Assembly: GCA_029168955.1 (NCBI GenBank)
Contig: JAPDOI010000949.1
Location: 184,466-248,465, forward strand
DNA: 64,000 bases
Direction of reading: 5' to 3'
Origin: Aplectana chamaeleonis
Lineage: Eukaryota; Nematoda; Chromadorea; Rhabditida; Cosmocercidae
Part shown: positions 1-10,038 of the stretch, one piece after another
Layout: every line of letters begins with the position of its first letter
Position numbering within the stretch: position 1 is the stretch's first letter
The notes under the pieces: generated by a model
What the model saw: the letters and a program-made list of their open reading frames with translations, nothing else
Databases searched by the model: none
Told to the model about the DNA's origin: nothing
Position numbers and translations under genes: made by a program

Positions 1-101
1 ATAACCTGAAACAACATCAATAATTCCCGACAATGGCTATACCATTGGATAGCCCTCAACGCCAGGATCATGAATATCCTCCAAGTTTCGCTCAAGGTTG
101 A

Positions 102-578
102 CTTTAAAGGCACAGTCCAAGCTCTGAGATTTCCACATAAATGTGAAGTAGACCCACCCCATATAATACCTGCCAAGTGCGAGCTCTCAATTCCTACGAA
201 TAAGCGAGATATAGGAGGAAGCCACCTTGGGGCGCCCACCTCGAGATACCACTTTGGCACGCCCCTTTCACGATCCTTCGGGCTCAATCATGGCGAAATG
301 AGGGATGGTTTCCGATCAATAGCTCCGTTCTTCCCTGCATTCTCATCCTCTCTCTTTGTTCAGGTCGGCTCGCATACATCGGTTGCAAATGATGGAAGTT
401 ACAAGCCTCGGACAACTCGTCCACCATGCTTCCGTAGCGCATTTTTTGAGTTGCCATAACTCCGTTCTTAGAGGATTTTGTACGATTCCAGGGGCATCAT
501 TGGAATCAGTGTGAGACCATTTTCAAGATAGGCAGAAAAACTGAAGGACCATTCTGAGGTTGAACTGTGCCTTTAAAG
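102..578. mobile_element. Short TIR element, family A (copy 1)
   Basis: The left end reads CTTTAAAGGCACAGTCCAA and the right end is its near-exact reverse complement (GTTGAACTGTGCCTTTAAAG at 559-578), so this is a 477-bp element with terminal inverted repeats of about 20 bp. Both ends carry a TTTAA that could be a target-site duplication. A second copy with the same ends and similar interior lies at 5,375-5,857, and a truncated relative at 14,188-14,440. No transposase-like frame is present. It behaves like a non-autonomous MITE-type element; the superfamily is unknown. TTAA-type targets would fit piggyBac-like mobilisation, but that is inference. Confidence 0.7.
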
Positions 579-1017
579 CGAGTTATACAAAAGACGAAAA
601 AGACGCAAACATCGAATCGAAAAAATGTGTCCTCGAACCTTGGGTCCAAAGCGTCGCCATGATCAAATCTTCATTTTTCAGATGCTTTCTCATCCTTGAG
701 ACTAGACCATCATGAATCAGATTTCTGATCCCATGAAGAGGTTTGTCCTCTTTCAGTCCCTCAACAATCACTTTGTAGAGTGGCAGTACAACACTAATCG
801 GTGGATAGGCACGATCCTGTATAATGGTTGTAGCAGATGCGAGCGGCTCCAGTATGGTGCATACTTTCTTGATGATTTCCCAATCAAGAAGGATATAAAA
901 AATATAAAGAAGGAATGGTGGCAGCGGTGTGGGTAGGATCCTACGGATACGTTATGTTTGATTCAGGGTCAAACACACTCGGTAATGATTACCAAGGGTG
1001 GTTCTGTTAGAGAGGGA
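579..1017. other. Unassigned spacer
   Basis: Unique-looking sequence between a TIR element and a GC-rich foldback. Short open frames are present, but none has a recognisable domain or gene context. I see nothing else here. Confidence 0.5.
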
Positions 1018-1189
1018 AGGGATCGGGACAGGGGCTCTCTACACACCGAGGGAGGAGTTGTCCCCTCTTTGCAGTTCGGAACGTCACGCTACTCAATGCA
1101 AGCGAAGTGGCCCCGAGTGGAATTAGAGCAGCGAAAAGCGGAACAACTCTTCTCTCGGTGTGTAGAAAGACCCTGTCCCGAAGGGATCG
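1018..1189. repeat. GC-rich foldback inverted repeat
   Basis: The segment at 1,018-1,061 (including TCTACACACCGAG) is repeated in reverse complement at 1,143-1,189 (CTCGGTGTGTAGA, then CCCTGTCCCG against CGGGACAGGG). The arms are about 45 bp with small mismatches and enclose about 80 bp. Weaker complementarity continues inward. The region is much richer in G+C than its surroundings. It is a plausible foldback/MITE remnant or a transcribed hairpin; no protein is supported. Confidence 0.6.
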
Positions 1190-1230
1190 TCGGTATTTCC
1201 GAGCCTTTTTTCGGTTCAGGGAACGGCGCG

Positions 1231-1250
1231 CGGTGTGGATACCCACACCG
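1231..1250. repeat. Perfect 8-bp stem hairpin
   Basis: CGGTGTGG-ATAC-CCACACCG is a perfect inverted repeat with a 4-base loop, followed by a G-rich run (GGGGGAGGGGG). It adjoins the foldback at 1,018-1,189 and may be part of the same element. Confidence 0.6.
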
Positions 1251-1611
1251 GGGGAGGGGGTCTGAGCTGCGCAAGGGTGGAGTGGGGCGGGGGGGTCTGA
1301 GCTTCGCCGGGAGACCAAGTGAACCATTTTGAATGGGGGTATACACTGTTAGAAGTCATTTTTTACGAAGAATTCGATTATACCGTCCAATTTTCATAGA
1401 ATCTTGTCGTAACTAAGTTAGAGTAAAGGTCAAAATTATAATGTTACACTAAGGTTGAATATGGATTTTACGACAAAACATATATCAGATTTAGGGTGAG
1501 GGCACATTTTCCAAACTTTGCACAGACCGACAGCGTTTTGGACTTGTGCGGATTTCTGGTTGGCCTGTTATTTATACCTCTGAAAGCGTTACAAAAAAAA
1601 TGTTGCAGATT
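1251..1611. other. Unassigned A/T-rich spacer
   Basis: There is a G-rich stretch up to about 1,320, then A/T-rich sequence with no recognisable gene, RNA or repeat. Confidence 0.4.
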
Positions 1612-2010
1612 TCACTCAAAATCCTTTCAGGTGGGTTAATTGGGGCGCTGATAACGAATCTGGGGTTTATTTGACGATTTTCCGACCTTTTCGACTTGAT
1701 TCGTTCAAAGCTTCCCATCGAGGGGAGGGGGATTTTGATGATAAATCGCGACGTTTGCCGATTTCCGGAGTGCTACGATAGATAAGGCTCAAATTCTTGC
1801 TCTGGGGGTTATTTGCAGTGCTAAACACGAATATGTAATCCTTTTATCGAATTTTGATAATTTACGGTAGGTTAGGGTGGGTACACGGTAGCTTGGTCAA
1901 AGTCTCAGATTTGGCTCAAAATTTCTCTGTGGGTGTTATTTTGACGCCGAACACGAATTTGAGGTCCATTTTTTTTGATTTTCGGCAGTTTTAGGTAGGT
2001 AAAGTCAGTT
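1612..2010. repeat. Degenerate tandem repeat, about three copies
   Basis: Three diverged copies of the same text start near 1,612, 1,788 and 1,914. Each has CTCAAA-T, a GGG-GTTATTT-like stretch, GCNNNGA/TAACACGAA and a T-rich tail ending in a TTTTCGAC/TTTTCGGC-like word. Spacing is irregular (about 175 and 127 bp). This looks like an old, decayed tandem or dispersed repeat. Function unknown. Confidence 0.4.
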
Positions 2011-2516
2011 AAAAGGCATTATGCTCACGGTAACCTACAGTAACCATAATTCTAGCGACAAAGAGACAAACTGACCATAAACAGGCACCCTGAATAACCC
2101 CCAGTTGAAAGTACCCTTACCTTTTCACGAAGCTTAAAAAACGCTTATAATTTCGTTCAGCGGTGTCCGTAGCAAAATCCGATGTCAGATTCGGAGACCG
2201 CGGAGCAGAATTGACCAAAAAACATTCATCATCTTCTAAATGGTGGGGACGGCCATGCGAGATTCCCTAGTGAGTAGCTTGCTTGGGAAATTGTTCTCAT
2301 CATGAAAAATCGAATATCTATGACCAATGATATTGATTTTTCATCTGTTGCGCAAAATGCGGCGATGAGTGGGGTTTTGCGTCACAAGTTTCAGAAGTTG
2401 CACTCATACGACAAAATCGCCTGTTAGATGTTTCATCTTTCCAAACTGGAAATCTTTGAGCAAAATTCATGTCAGAAAGGGAACCTTTGGGAAAAATATG
2501 TGAAATTTCTGAAAAT
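2011..2516. other. Unassigned A/T-rich spacer
   Basis: No gene, RNA or repeat that I can support. It is A/T-rich sequence leading into the left arm of a long inverted repeat. Confidence 0.4.
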
Positions 2517-3108
2517 TTAGCTTCCTGGCAAAAGTAACGATTTGGTAATGCTATTTATGAGTCGAAAAGTCTCAAAAATATCTTGAAATATCGTAAAAAA
2601 TGATTTGGCGTAAAATAGCCTGAAGTAGTAAAAAAGCTAGGAAATGAAGTGAAATAACTAAAAATACGATTTGGCGGTCAATAATAAACAAACTAGCGAT
2701 AAGTAAAGACTTAGTGATCAGATTTTACAGCTTCTCCGTTAAACTTATCAAAGCAAAATCAAGCGCGCAACGGAAACATTAAGCCATTTTCGAAATCTGT
2801 AATATGGGAACTAGTTTAAGTCAAGCTAGGTTAACGCAACGCTCCATTCCATACCGCGCTTGATTTTGCTTTGATAAGTTTAACGGAGAAGCTTGCGAAA
2901 TCTGATCACTAAGTCTTTACTTATCGCTAGTTTGTTTATTATTGACCGCCAAATCGTATTTTTAGTTATTTCACTTCATTTCCTAGCTGTTTTACTACTT
3001 CAGGCTATTTTACGATAAATCATTTTTTTACGATATTTCAAGATAGTTTTGAAACTTTTTCGACTCATAAATAGCATTACCAAATCGTTACTTTTGCCAG
3101 GAAGCTAA
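2517..3108. mobile_element. Long inverted repeat (foldback), about 250-bp arms
   Basis: The left arm (2,517-2,767, starting TTAGCTTCCTGGC) is mirrored in reverse complement by the right arm (2,855-3,108, ending GCCAGGAAGCTAA). Identity is high with only scattered mismatches or small indels, and the arms enclose a loop of about 87 bp. A transcript through it would fold into a roughly 250-bp hairpin. There is no coding potential. It is most simply a foldback/MITE-type DNA element; a source of endogenous siRNA is a second possibility. Only 159 bp separate it from the next long palindrome. Confidence 0.8.
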
Positions 3109-3267
3109 GTCCATCCATGAAAATAAAATATTTCTGATTACCATATATGTGATAACGTCATCACTCGTTATTTCCTAGAAATCCCATGGAACTAGACTGA
3201 TTTCTGAAAACGGTATCATTCATTCCTCATTTGAATTCTGAGTGGCCCCCTCAACTAGTTTTGCTCC

Positions 3268-4159
3268 ATCTTCAGTACTGTGTATATGAGTGCATCTATT
3301 TACTTTAAGGTAAACAACCAAGCCTGCCATAGTTCACAGAATATCTGAGCCACCTTAGAACTATATGACAGCATTTGAGAAAATTTTCGACAGAGCGTGA
3401 TTAATTATTTTTGGCTAATTTTGTGATTTTGCAGCTTCGGTCTTTTCTGACTTATACGAGAAGTGTTAGCCTTGAAGCTTCAAAGTTATGTATAATGGCT
3501 AAGTCCTTAACTATTAGTATTTTCTGACATTTATCCATCTTTTTTTTCTGAAATTTCGACTCTCGCCTTTTTCATCGATTTTCAAAAAAAAAAGACAAAT
3601 AATTGACGAAAAAAATGCTATCGATCAGGAACTTGGTCGGTATAACTGCGATACGAGTTCTAACGATATTTCGCGTTCTCCATTGAAGGTTGGCGCAAAC
3701 TCGGTGCACCTATGTTGTAGCTTATGACACCTAGTTTGCGCCAACCATCAATAGTGATCGCAAAGTATCACTAGGATTCATGCCGATGTTATACCGGCCA
3801 AGTTCCTAATCGATAGTATTTTTTTCGTCAATTATCAGTCGTTTTTTTTTGAAAATCAATGAAAACGGCGAGAATCGAATTCTCAGAAAAAGCGATCGAT
3901 AATCGTTGGAAAATATTATTAATTAAGGACTTAGTCATTATTCATAGCTTTGAAGCTTCGAGACTAAGACTTCTCGGATAAGTCAGAAGAGACTGAAGCT
4001 GCAAAATCAGTTGAAAATCATTAATTACGCTCCGTCAAAAATTTTTGCAGACCCAATCGTCTAGTTCTAAGGTAGCTCAGATATTTTGTCAACTATGGCA
4101 GGTTTGGTGGTTTTCCTCAAAGTAAACAGAAGCACCTAAAGGTACACAGTACTGAAGAT
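3268..4159. mobile_element. Long near-palindrome, about 430-bp arms
   Basis: The start (ATCTTCAGTACTGTGTA) is the reverse complement of the end (CACAGTACTGAAGAT). Matching continues inward through landmarks such as TGCAGCTTC...CTGAAGCTGCA and AAGTCCTTAA...TTAAGGACTT, to a small centre where GGTTGGCGCAAACT (3,688-3,701) faces AGTTTGCGCCAACC (3,733-3,746). Only about 31 bp of loop remain, so nearly the whole 892 bp is self-complementary. No open frame of interest. It is a candidate foldback transposon. Confidence 0.8.
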
Positions 4160-4256
4160 TACCATTGAATTTGTAGCATATATTTCACAAACAAGCAGGC
4201 TTTAGACCAAGTGGAAGGCAGTGTTAGATAGAAAAGAATCGGATTCTCGAGACTAA

Positions 4257-4370
4257 AGGAAAAAACGGGGAAAATGAGGAAACAGGAGAGGAAGAAAAGG
4301 ACTGGGAGAAGAGGGTAGAAGAAAGAGAGCGAAATAGAGAAGCAGAAACGAGTAAATAAGCGAAGAGAAG
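4257..4370 (+). repeat. Polypurine tract
   Basis: About 110 bases are almost all A or G on the + strand (runs such as GGAGAGGAAGAAAAGG). Such polypurine/polypyrimidine tracts can form triplex (H-DNA) structures. It follows immediately after the long palindrome. The opposite-strand open frame here is only a reading of the pyrimidine run. Confidence 0.6.
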
Positions 4371-4380
4371 CCATCGGTGA

Positions 4381-4560
4381 AACTAGGCTCGTTCGCCCGA
4401 AGAGCCACCGCAGTGCCAGTTGGGACCGAAGAGCGATACTGCTGTGGCCCGGAGAGCGGCTGCTGTGGCCCGAGTAGATGGCTAATTTTCGCTCGGAGCG
4501 GAGAGGCAGCGCCGCTCGAGTAGCTCTCCGGTACCGCTCGGAGCGATGGTTTGCCTGAGA
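4381..4560. repeat. GC-rich degenerate short repeat
   Basis: Words such as GCTCGGAGCG, CCCGGAGAGCGG and CTGCTGTGGCCCG recur within 180 bp, interleaved with short inverted matches. It looks like a decayed short tandem or foldback sequence. No gene is recognised. Confidence 0.35.
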
Positions 4561-4617
4561 TAGTGATTTCGGTGAACCCTACTTTTGAGCGTGGAGGAAT
4601 TGACCGCTATGTTGGAA

Positions 4618-4735
4618 GCAGGGGTGTGCGGAAATTTCTGTTTTCTGATTTCTGTTTTCTGGCCGTTTCGGCCTTTCTGTTTTTTGATTTCTGTTTTCTG
4701 AAAAATCTGCAAAAATCAGAAAGAAATCAAATCAG
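4618..4735 (+). repeat. Tagged low-complexity element, locus 1 (word TTTTCTG)
   Basis: It starts with the tag CAGGGGTGTGCGG and continues with iterations of a TTTCTG/TTTTCTG word. A central GGCCGTTTCGGCC palindrome (4,661-4,673) is followed by more copies of the same word. Eight other loci in this window share the tag and general layout but use different words (4,618; 6,404; 8,995; 10,038; 10,806; 11,597; 12,415; 13,100; 63,285 are the tag ends). Identity of the family is unknown to me. Confidence 0.6.
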
Positions 4736-4821
4736 AAAACATGAACGAAATCCGGATCTGTGGAGAAGCGCAGCTTATTTAGTCCTTTACGAGGTACTAT
4801 TTGTGCTCAATGTGCGATTGC

Positions 4822-5382
4822 TGTTAAAGGCAGTGGTCACGATGAAAAACGTTATCGAAAAAATCACAAAAATCAGCTTAGATCAAAAACAGCTGAAAAA
4901 CTATGAAGGTAGCGAGGTGAAAAAGGGGCTAGAAATAGAGATTTTAAGGCTCAAAAATGCCAATTCGTGCACACGTGCACAGCGTCGACCAGAAAGATCG
5001 CCGTCTCATGCCGAGCAGTCAAAAATCATCGACATTCAGAGGAAGAAATAAATGCAAATTTACCTGTTAGAAACAGTTGAACAATGAAAGAAAGCACTCC
5101 AGTCAAGGTTTTTGACTAGATGTGTACATAAATCCGAAGGTTCATTGATTGAAATTTATTTTCAAGCCAGTTTATGTTCTTGATACAAGAGTTCATCGAT
5201 GCCGATGACGTTGAGTGGGCTCGTCCACCATCAAAAGACAAGAAAGTTCAGGCTTTAAATTTGGCCCAAAACAGCGGTTTTTTCGCGATTTTTTCCTATA
5301 GGTCCTACTACTCGAGACCCAGAAAAGGGTTTAGAGAGAAAAAGACGACAAACATTTTTGATCGCGACCACTGCCTTTAAAG
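4822..5382. mobile_element. Short TIR element, family B
   Basis: The left end TTAAAGGCAGTGGTCACGAT (from about 4,824) is matched in inverted form by ATCGCGACCACTGCCTTTAA at 5,361-5,380, and complementarity continues inward (AAAAACGTT against AACATTTTT). This makes an element of about 560 bp with TIRs of about 30 bp and no transposase. Its right end shares the TTTAAAG junction with the next element (family A copy 2). The open frames across it read through low-complexity sequence and are not credible genes. Confidence 0.65.
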
Positions 5383-5857
5383 GCACAGTCCAACCTCAGA
5401 GGTAATTTTTGATATTATGGTCCGGTCGCCGCCTATAGCAACCCTGCCAAGCGCGACATCTCAATTCGCTAAAATAAGCGAGAAAAGGCTAGGAAAAAGT
5501 GGGCCACGGCCCTTTAAAGAAAAAATGGGTAACTCCCACCGCCAGGTTTCCGACCTGAATAGGGAAGAGACGCGCGAATGATTCTATTCAAAACCTATGT
5601 TCTTCGATTTGTTTTCGGTCTGGCTTTATAATGTGGCCTGCTACAGAACAATGGCTGCGAATAACGAGAAAATACAGGCTCGAGACAACTCGTCCGCGAA
5701 CTTCTACCAGTTCAAATTCTGAGTTTTTGAGGAGCCCTTACTCAGTTCGTAGTGGGTTCTGAGCCATTCTGGAGACACCATTGTGATCAGCGTGGAATTT
5801 TCTCCAAGATAGGCAGAAAAACGAAAAATCGATTTTGAGCTTGGACTGTGGCTTTAA
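5375..5857. mobile_element. Short TIR element, family A (copy 2)
   Basis: The ends CTTTAAAGGCACAGTCCAA and TTGGACTGTGGCTTTAA form terminal inverted repeats. The interior aligns to the copy at 102-578; for example AGATAGGCAGAAAAAC lies near the right end of both. It is sandwiched between family B and family C elements with no spacer, the junctions being TTTAA on both sides. Non-autonomous; no coding region. Confidence 0.7.
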
Positions 5858-6266
5858 GGGCAGGGTTCGCGATAAAAAAGTTAATTGTGGTATCTTTTTG
5901 AGAAGGTAGGCCTGGTTATCACAAAAGTGAAATTAAAGGCAGGGTTCTCGACAAAATCGGTTGTTGTGCTATACCCATGGAATGGTAGATCTGGCCATCA
6001 CAAAAGGCCTCTAAAGTAATTTCTGAACACTTCTGGAGACTACTGATTACTTTAACAGCAAAATAAATGTCGTGTAGGCAAGCATTAGTGAAAATCGCGT
6101 TAATTAGTGGGCCGGCCGACACCGGTAATTAGCCGTTATTCTTTGTTTTTGAGCGTTTTTTCCCGCGAATTTCTGGGTTTTTTCACTTACTTTTACTTTT
6201 GTGATGGCCAACTCTACATTCCTATAAAGAGAGCTCAAAAGTTGTTTTTATCGCGAACCCTGCCTT
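5857..6266. mobile_element. Short TIR element, family C
   Basis: The left end GGCAGGGTTCGCGATAAAA (5,859-5,877) is the exact reverse complement of the right end TTTTATCGCGAACCCTGCC. Element length is about 410 bp, with a second internal copy of the same TIR word at about 5,933 (AAGGCAGGGTTCTCGACAAAA), suggesting a nested or duplicated end. The right half recurs at 9,047-9,217. No transposase. Third in a head-to-tail chain with families B and A. Confidence 0.7.
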
Positions 6267-6403
6267 CAAGTGGAAAGTCGGAGAAAAAACGCTCAAAAAC
6301 AAGCTACTGCTGGGTCTCAGCCCGCCCCCAATGAACTAGATTTCTATAATTGCTTGTTTTGTCGTATTTTATTCTGCATTTAAAGTAGTTGCTAGACACC
6401 GAG

Positions 6404-6530
6404 AGCAGGGGTGTGCGTTTTTCGATTTTTCGGTTTTTTCGTTTTTCGCCCTTTTTGGCGAAAAAAATCAATATCGAAAAAAAACGAAAAAGTTTATTTT
6501 TTTTTCGTTTTTTTTTCGGTCTGAAATTAG
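6404..6530 (+). repeat. Tagged low-complexity element, locus 2 (word TTTTTCG)
   Basis: The tag CAGGGGTGTGCG is followed by iterated TTTTTCG, a centre CGCCCTTTTTGGCG (6,447-6,460), then the complementary word CGAAAAA. It forms the outer left end of the 4.4-kb inverted repeat. Confidence 0.6.
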
Positions 6531-7378
6531 TGGTTCTGATGCGACTTGCAGTGCATCCTCTGCTGCCTACAGACGTCTGCGGCAAGTTTGCACTTGTCTT
6601 TCATTTGATCTCACAAGGGAGGCTTGTTACCTTCCGGTGGCGATTTGGAAAATCACCTTGTCGTTGATGTAGGTCTGTGAGAGTATATACATGACCCAAA
6701 AACGGCATTTTGAATGCTCAAAAAAAGGTAAGGGTACATACCCATCAGGGAATTTGCGGGGCCGGAATGCGGGCTTTTTAGTAGAATCCAAATCGTAATC
6801 AGCACCCAATACAACCCCAGAAACAAGTTTTAAGCTCAATCCGAGACCATTTTTTCGAACGCCCTAAAATTTGTCATTCCCTTGCCAGAATCATTTCGCG
6901 TAAAAGCAAACATACGATCTGCCTCTTGCACAACGGTTCCTTCTACTACATCACTTTCGATAAAAATTAGACTGATTGAGTCAAAATTTCTTGGATTTCC
7001 TGTTTATCAGTAGACTTAAACGACTACGGTGCATATTTTGAGCATGGCCATAACTCTCAGGAATAATCCTACGAAGAACCAAAAATATGAAATTCGACAG
7101 GCAGAAACATCACCAATCTAAATAATAACGCTAATCGATTCCGCATAGCTAATAACCTGCATCGGTACTTTAAAGGCAGCGCTCACAATAATAATTCTCA
7201 ATGACTGCACGTCGTAAAATGGTAGGCGAGAAGAGTTCTATGCTCTTAGTGTCGAAAAAGCGGTTTAAAAGAGCTAGGAATGGCAAAATAACGGACGCAA
7301 ACAGGCGTTCTGAGGTCATCGAAACGCCTCATGTCCCCTTTCCGCCCCCTAGTCCCTCGAGGTTGTGATAACATGAAG

Positions 7379-7648
7379 TACTGTGCTTCTCTGGACCAAA
7401 TTCCGGTCCGTAATTTCGTCTCGACACGCGCTCGTGTCGGTCGAGTTTCCAGCGCCAAAGCCGACTCGATGTGGCTTTTTTATACAGTTTTCTCCAATTT
7501 TTTTAAAGTTTCCAGTTTCCAAAACCCACCCAGAGTCACCAGATCGGCGGCTGCGGCGCTGGAAACTCTTCCGACTCGGGAGCGTGCGGCCGCAAAGCGT
7601 GTTGAGACGCAATTGCGGACCGGAATTGGGCTCAGAGAAGCACAGTAA
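7379..7648. mobile_element. Foldback element of about 270 bp
   Basis: The left end ACTGTGCTTCTCTGGACC is mirrored by GGCTCAGAGAAGCACAGT at the right end. Complementarity continues inward through CCGGTCCG/CGGACCGG, GTCTCGACACGC/GCGTGTTGAGAC and TTTCCAGCGCC/GGCGCTGGAAA. The centre is T-rich. A solo arm occurs at 8,690-8,762. Non-coding. Confidence 0.7.
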
Positions 7649-7741
7649 TCAAGTCAAGGAAGTACTGATAAGCGAGCTCAACCGCTTGAATGCATTTATA
7701 GCTAAGCTCTGGTACATCCCTAGTGACCTGTTGATTTCGAT

Positions 7742-7831
7742 TATCACCAGCAGCGGAGCGGTGGGTATCGGTGAAATATAACTAGTGATAAGGAGGTTTC
7801 GACGAAAAAGCCACCGCTCCGCGCTGTGATA
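7742..7831. repeat. Inverted repeat, 22-bp arms
   Basis: TATCACCAGCAGCGGAGCGG at 7,742 pairs with CCGCTCCGCGCTGTGATA ending at 7,831, across a loop of about 46 bp. Small foldback of unknown origin. Confidence 0.6.
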
Positions 7832-8689
7832 GCCGAAAACATGAGTTCACTTGGAATGAGTTCAACACCCTTCATTGTGGTCAATTCCTCCATGCTCAAA
7901 AGTCAACGTAAACAAAAGTGGCCATCTTTTAGCACAAAAACACGGTTTTCACGTCCTCTTCAAGCATGCCTTGCTGTATAGGGCACCAGACCTTCCGTAA
8001 ACGGTTGAGACATCAAAAGTGAAATCTATTGTAAACACTGCTTCAAGGTCAGGAATTTCGTTTTCGTTTAAGATGTTCATGAAAAAGACGTCGAGAATTG
8101 CTCTTTGGGGACCCATAATTTTCAAGCGGGAGCCAAACTAAATTTTTCTGCTCCATCTATTGATCCATACCAAAAAAAAACTGGGAATGAAAACATTCTT
8201 GGGCGAGCGGCATCATGTATAGTTCCATCCAGCAAAAGTGGTTGAACCTAACCCCTGTGTAGACACCACGACTCAATGCGTGTGGTTGCGTCGCGGCCAT
8301 TAACGTTCAATAGCGCCGAGAGACTGAGCTACTGGTCAGTGCTGACCTCGACGCGATCACTCACACTGAAATTCAACATGACAGCGCAAGAAGTTCGTGC
8401 CATACATCGAGAACTATTGATGTTCGTCTCTGTGCAACGTTTATTCCGTTTTGATCTGCGACTTGCCCACGATTTTCAACTTGTACAAATTCGGTCTTTT
8501 ATCATAAAGTTAACGACGACATTCGAGCCCACAGTTTTGATCAAAATCTCGAAAAAACGTGGACATGATTGTTCAGAGAACTACCGCAGTTTTAACTAAA
8601 AAGTTCACAATGAGAATTCAAGAGGGTGTTCAGCGCTGCAATTTTGTCAGGATTCAACACTTCAACAAGGGTGAAATTCTCTTTCGACC

Positions 8690-8762
8690 CGAATGCGCGC
8701 GGCCGCAAAGCGTGTCGAGACGCAATGGCGGACCGGAATTCGGCCCAGAGAAGCATAGTACA
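8690..8762. mobile_element. Solo arm of the 270-bp foldback
   Basis: GCGGCCGCAAAGCGTGT, GAGACGCAATGGCGGACCGG and CAGAGAAGCATAGTA match the right arm of the element at 7,379-7,648. No partner arm is visible nearby, so this is a truncated copy. Confidence 0.6.
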
Positions 8763-8897
8763 TTAATACGTTGATTGCGCATGCTTTTGTTTCACTAAGA
8801 AAACATGATTCTGCCATTATTCGAAGCTTTTCGATTACGTTGCCCTGTTTTTCCAATCGAGGACATGTAATTACGAAAATAAGACGTTTCAAAAGAC

Positions 8898-8995
8898 AAT
8901 TTTTTTTTCGTTTTTTTCGGAATTTTTCGAATGCAAAACCGAAAATTTTTCGTTTTTTGGTTTTCTCGGTTTCAAAGTTTTTCGCACATGCCTGA
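8898..8995 (-). repeat. Tagged low-complexity element, locus 3 (word TTTTTCG)
   Basis: Iterated TTTTTCG and CGAAAA words end in CGCACATGCCTG, a slightly altered reverse complement of the CAGGGNTGTGCG tag. Confidence 0.5.
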
Positions 8996-9046
8996 CCGAG
9001 AGACTACTAACTTTTTTAGCGGCGGAATAGAAGGCGGAAAATACGC

Positions 9047-9217
9047 ATTTATAAAAAACCTGTTAGTTGGCGGTGCGCGTACACCCACCATTTAGCTGTT
9101 CTGACTTGTTTTTGTGCGTTTTTCATGCAACTTGTCACTTATTTTTACTTTTGTGATTACCAGACCTGTATTCTTATAAAGAAAATTCAACAATCGTTTT
9201 TACCGCGAACCCTGCTA
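9047..9217. mobile_element. Family C element, right-half copy
   Basis: The stretch with CACTTATTTTTACTTTTGTG, TTCTTATAAAGA and the end TTTTTACCGCGAACCCTGCT matches the right half of the element at 5,857-6,266. The left end is missing or too diverged to see. Confidence 0.55.
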
Positions 9218-9293
9218 ACGCACTCGAAGGGTAGGACTTTGGCACAATAGGGGTAGCATTCTAGGGTAGAGCAGGAATTCAACCTCCCCTTGT

Positions 9294-9380
9294 CAGCAGC
9301 TGCTGCACACAGCGAGGGTCTGAACCCGATGTCTGTCCTAAAATGCAACCCTTATTGTGCTGACGTTCTACCATACGGGT
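9294..9380 (-). mobile_element. tRNA-like SINE fragment
   Basis: On the minus strand, TGGTAGAACGTCAGC is followed after about 30 bases by ATCGGGTTCAGACCC, which resembles the D-arm/A-box end and B-box of a tRNA promoter. Spacing is too long for a normal tRNA, and no clean anticodon stem forms. A related segment lies at 14,473-14,548. It could be a tRNA-derived SINE remnant; confidence is limited. Confidence 0.35.
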
Positions 9381-9616
9381 GAGTGCTCTGAGAATTTTGG
9401 CAGAGCAATAGCCGATAAATAGCCACAAAATGCCTGATTTTCGCGTAATAGTCGAGAAGAAGGTCGCGTTCGGAAAATAGCTGGCTGCCACGAAATAGGC
9501 GTCAAATAATGGTCGTCGAGAAACAGCCGCGAAAGAATGCTCTCAAAGGGGAGTGTAAGACGCATTGTTGAGGCAGAATTGAAAGTCAACACCGCCGTAG
9601 GTTCAACTACCTATGT

Positions 9617-9701
9617 TTTCTCGGTTATTCCTCGATTATTTCGCGAACAACATGGTCGCAGCCACCTAGCAGCCAAGGAATAATCAAGAAATACTCGAGA
9701 A
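9617..9701. repeat. Inverted repeat, about 25-bp arms
   Basis: TTCTCGGTTATTCCTCGATTA is mirrored, with small indels, by the sequence ending GAAATACTCGAGAA at 9,701. Small foldback, non-coding. Confidence 0.5.
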
Positions 9702-9904
9702 TCTACTTGACAGGATCAGTTGTTGAGCCTGGTGGGCTATTTCTCGGCCAAGACTCTCAGCGTGTCTTTAATGATGTTGTATCTGTCATTGACGCGTCAT
9801 TGCTACTATATATAGGTCATCTGTGCAGTTCCGTAGATATTATTTTACAAGTATGACAAAGGTATTCAGAATTACATCCTCTCTTCACTTGAAAAAAGTT
9901 AAAA

Positions 9905-10038
9905 TGCAGTATTTTTCTGAAAGTTTTCTGTTTTCTGATTTCTGTTTTCTAGCCGTTTTGGCCTTTCTGTTTTCTGTTTTCTGACAGATTCGATTTTCTG
10001 TTTTCTGAAAATTTTCAAAAAATTTCCGCACATCCCTT
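9905..10038 (-). repeat. Tagged low-complexity element, locus 4 (word TTTTCTG)
   Basis: Iterated TTTTCTG surrounds the centre AGCCGTTTTGGCCT (9,951-9,964) and ends in CCGCACATCCCTTG, the reverse complement of the tag. It uses the same word as locus 1 at 4,618 but in opposite tag orientation. Confidence 0.6.

Noticed and set aside
3145..3175. GATAACGTCATC in the left flank as a stray satellite unit
   Set aside because: Only the 12-base core resembles the unit; the remaining 30 bases do not match, so chance is enough.
4551..5051. Open frame of 166 codons as a gene
   Set aside because: It reads through the tagged low-complexity element (Phe/Leu-rich text from TTTTCTG iterations) and into the TIR of family B; no domain.
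6304..6667. Overlapping Lys/Arg- and Phe-rich frames on both strands
   Set aside because: Translation of the TTTTTCG/CGAAAAA low-complexity patch, mirrored on both strands.
9294..9380. Functional tRNA on the minus strand
   Set aside because: The distance between A-box-like and B-box-like parts is too long and no anticodon stem pairs; a SINE remnant is kept at low confidence.
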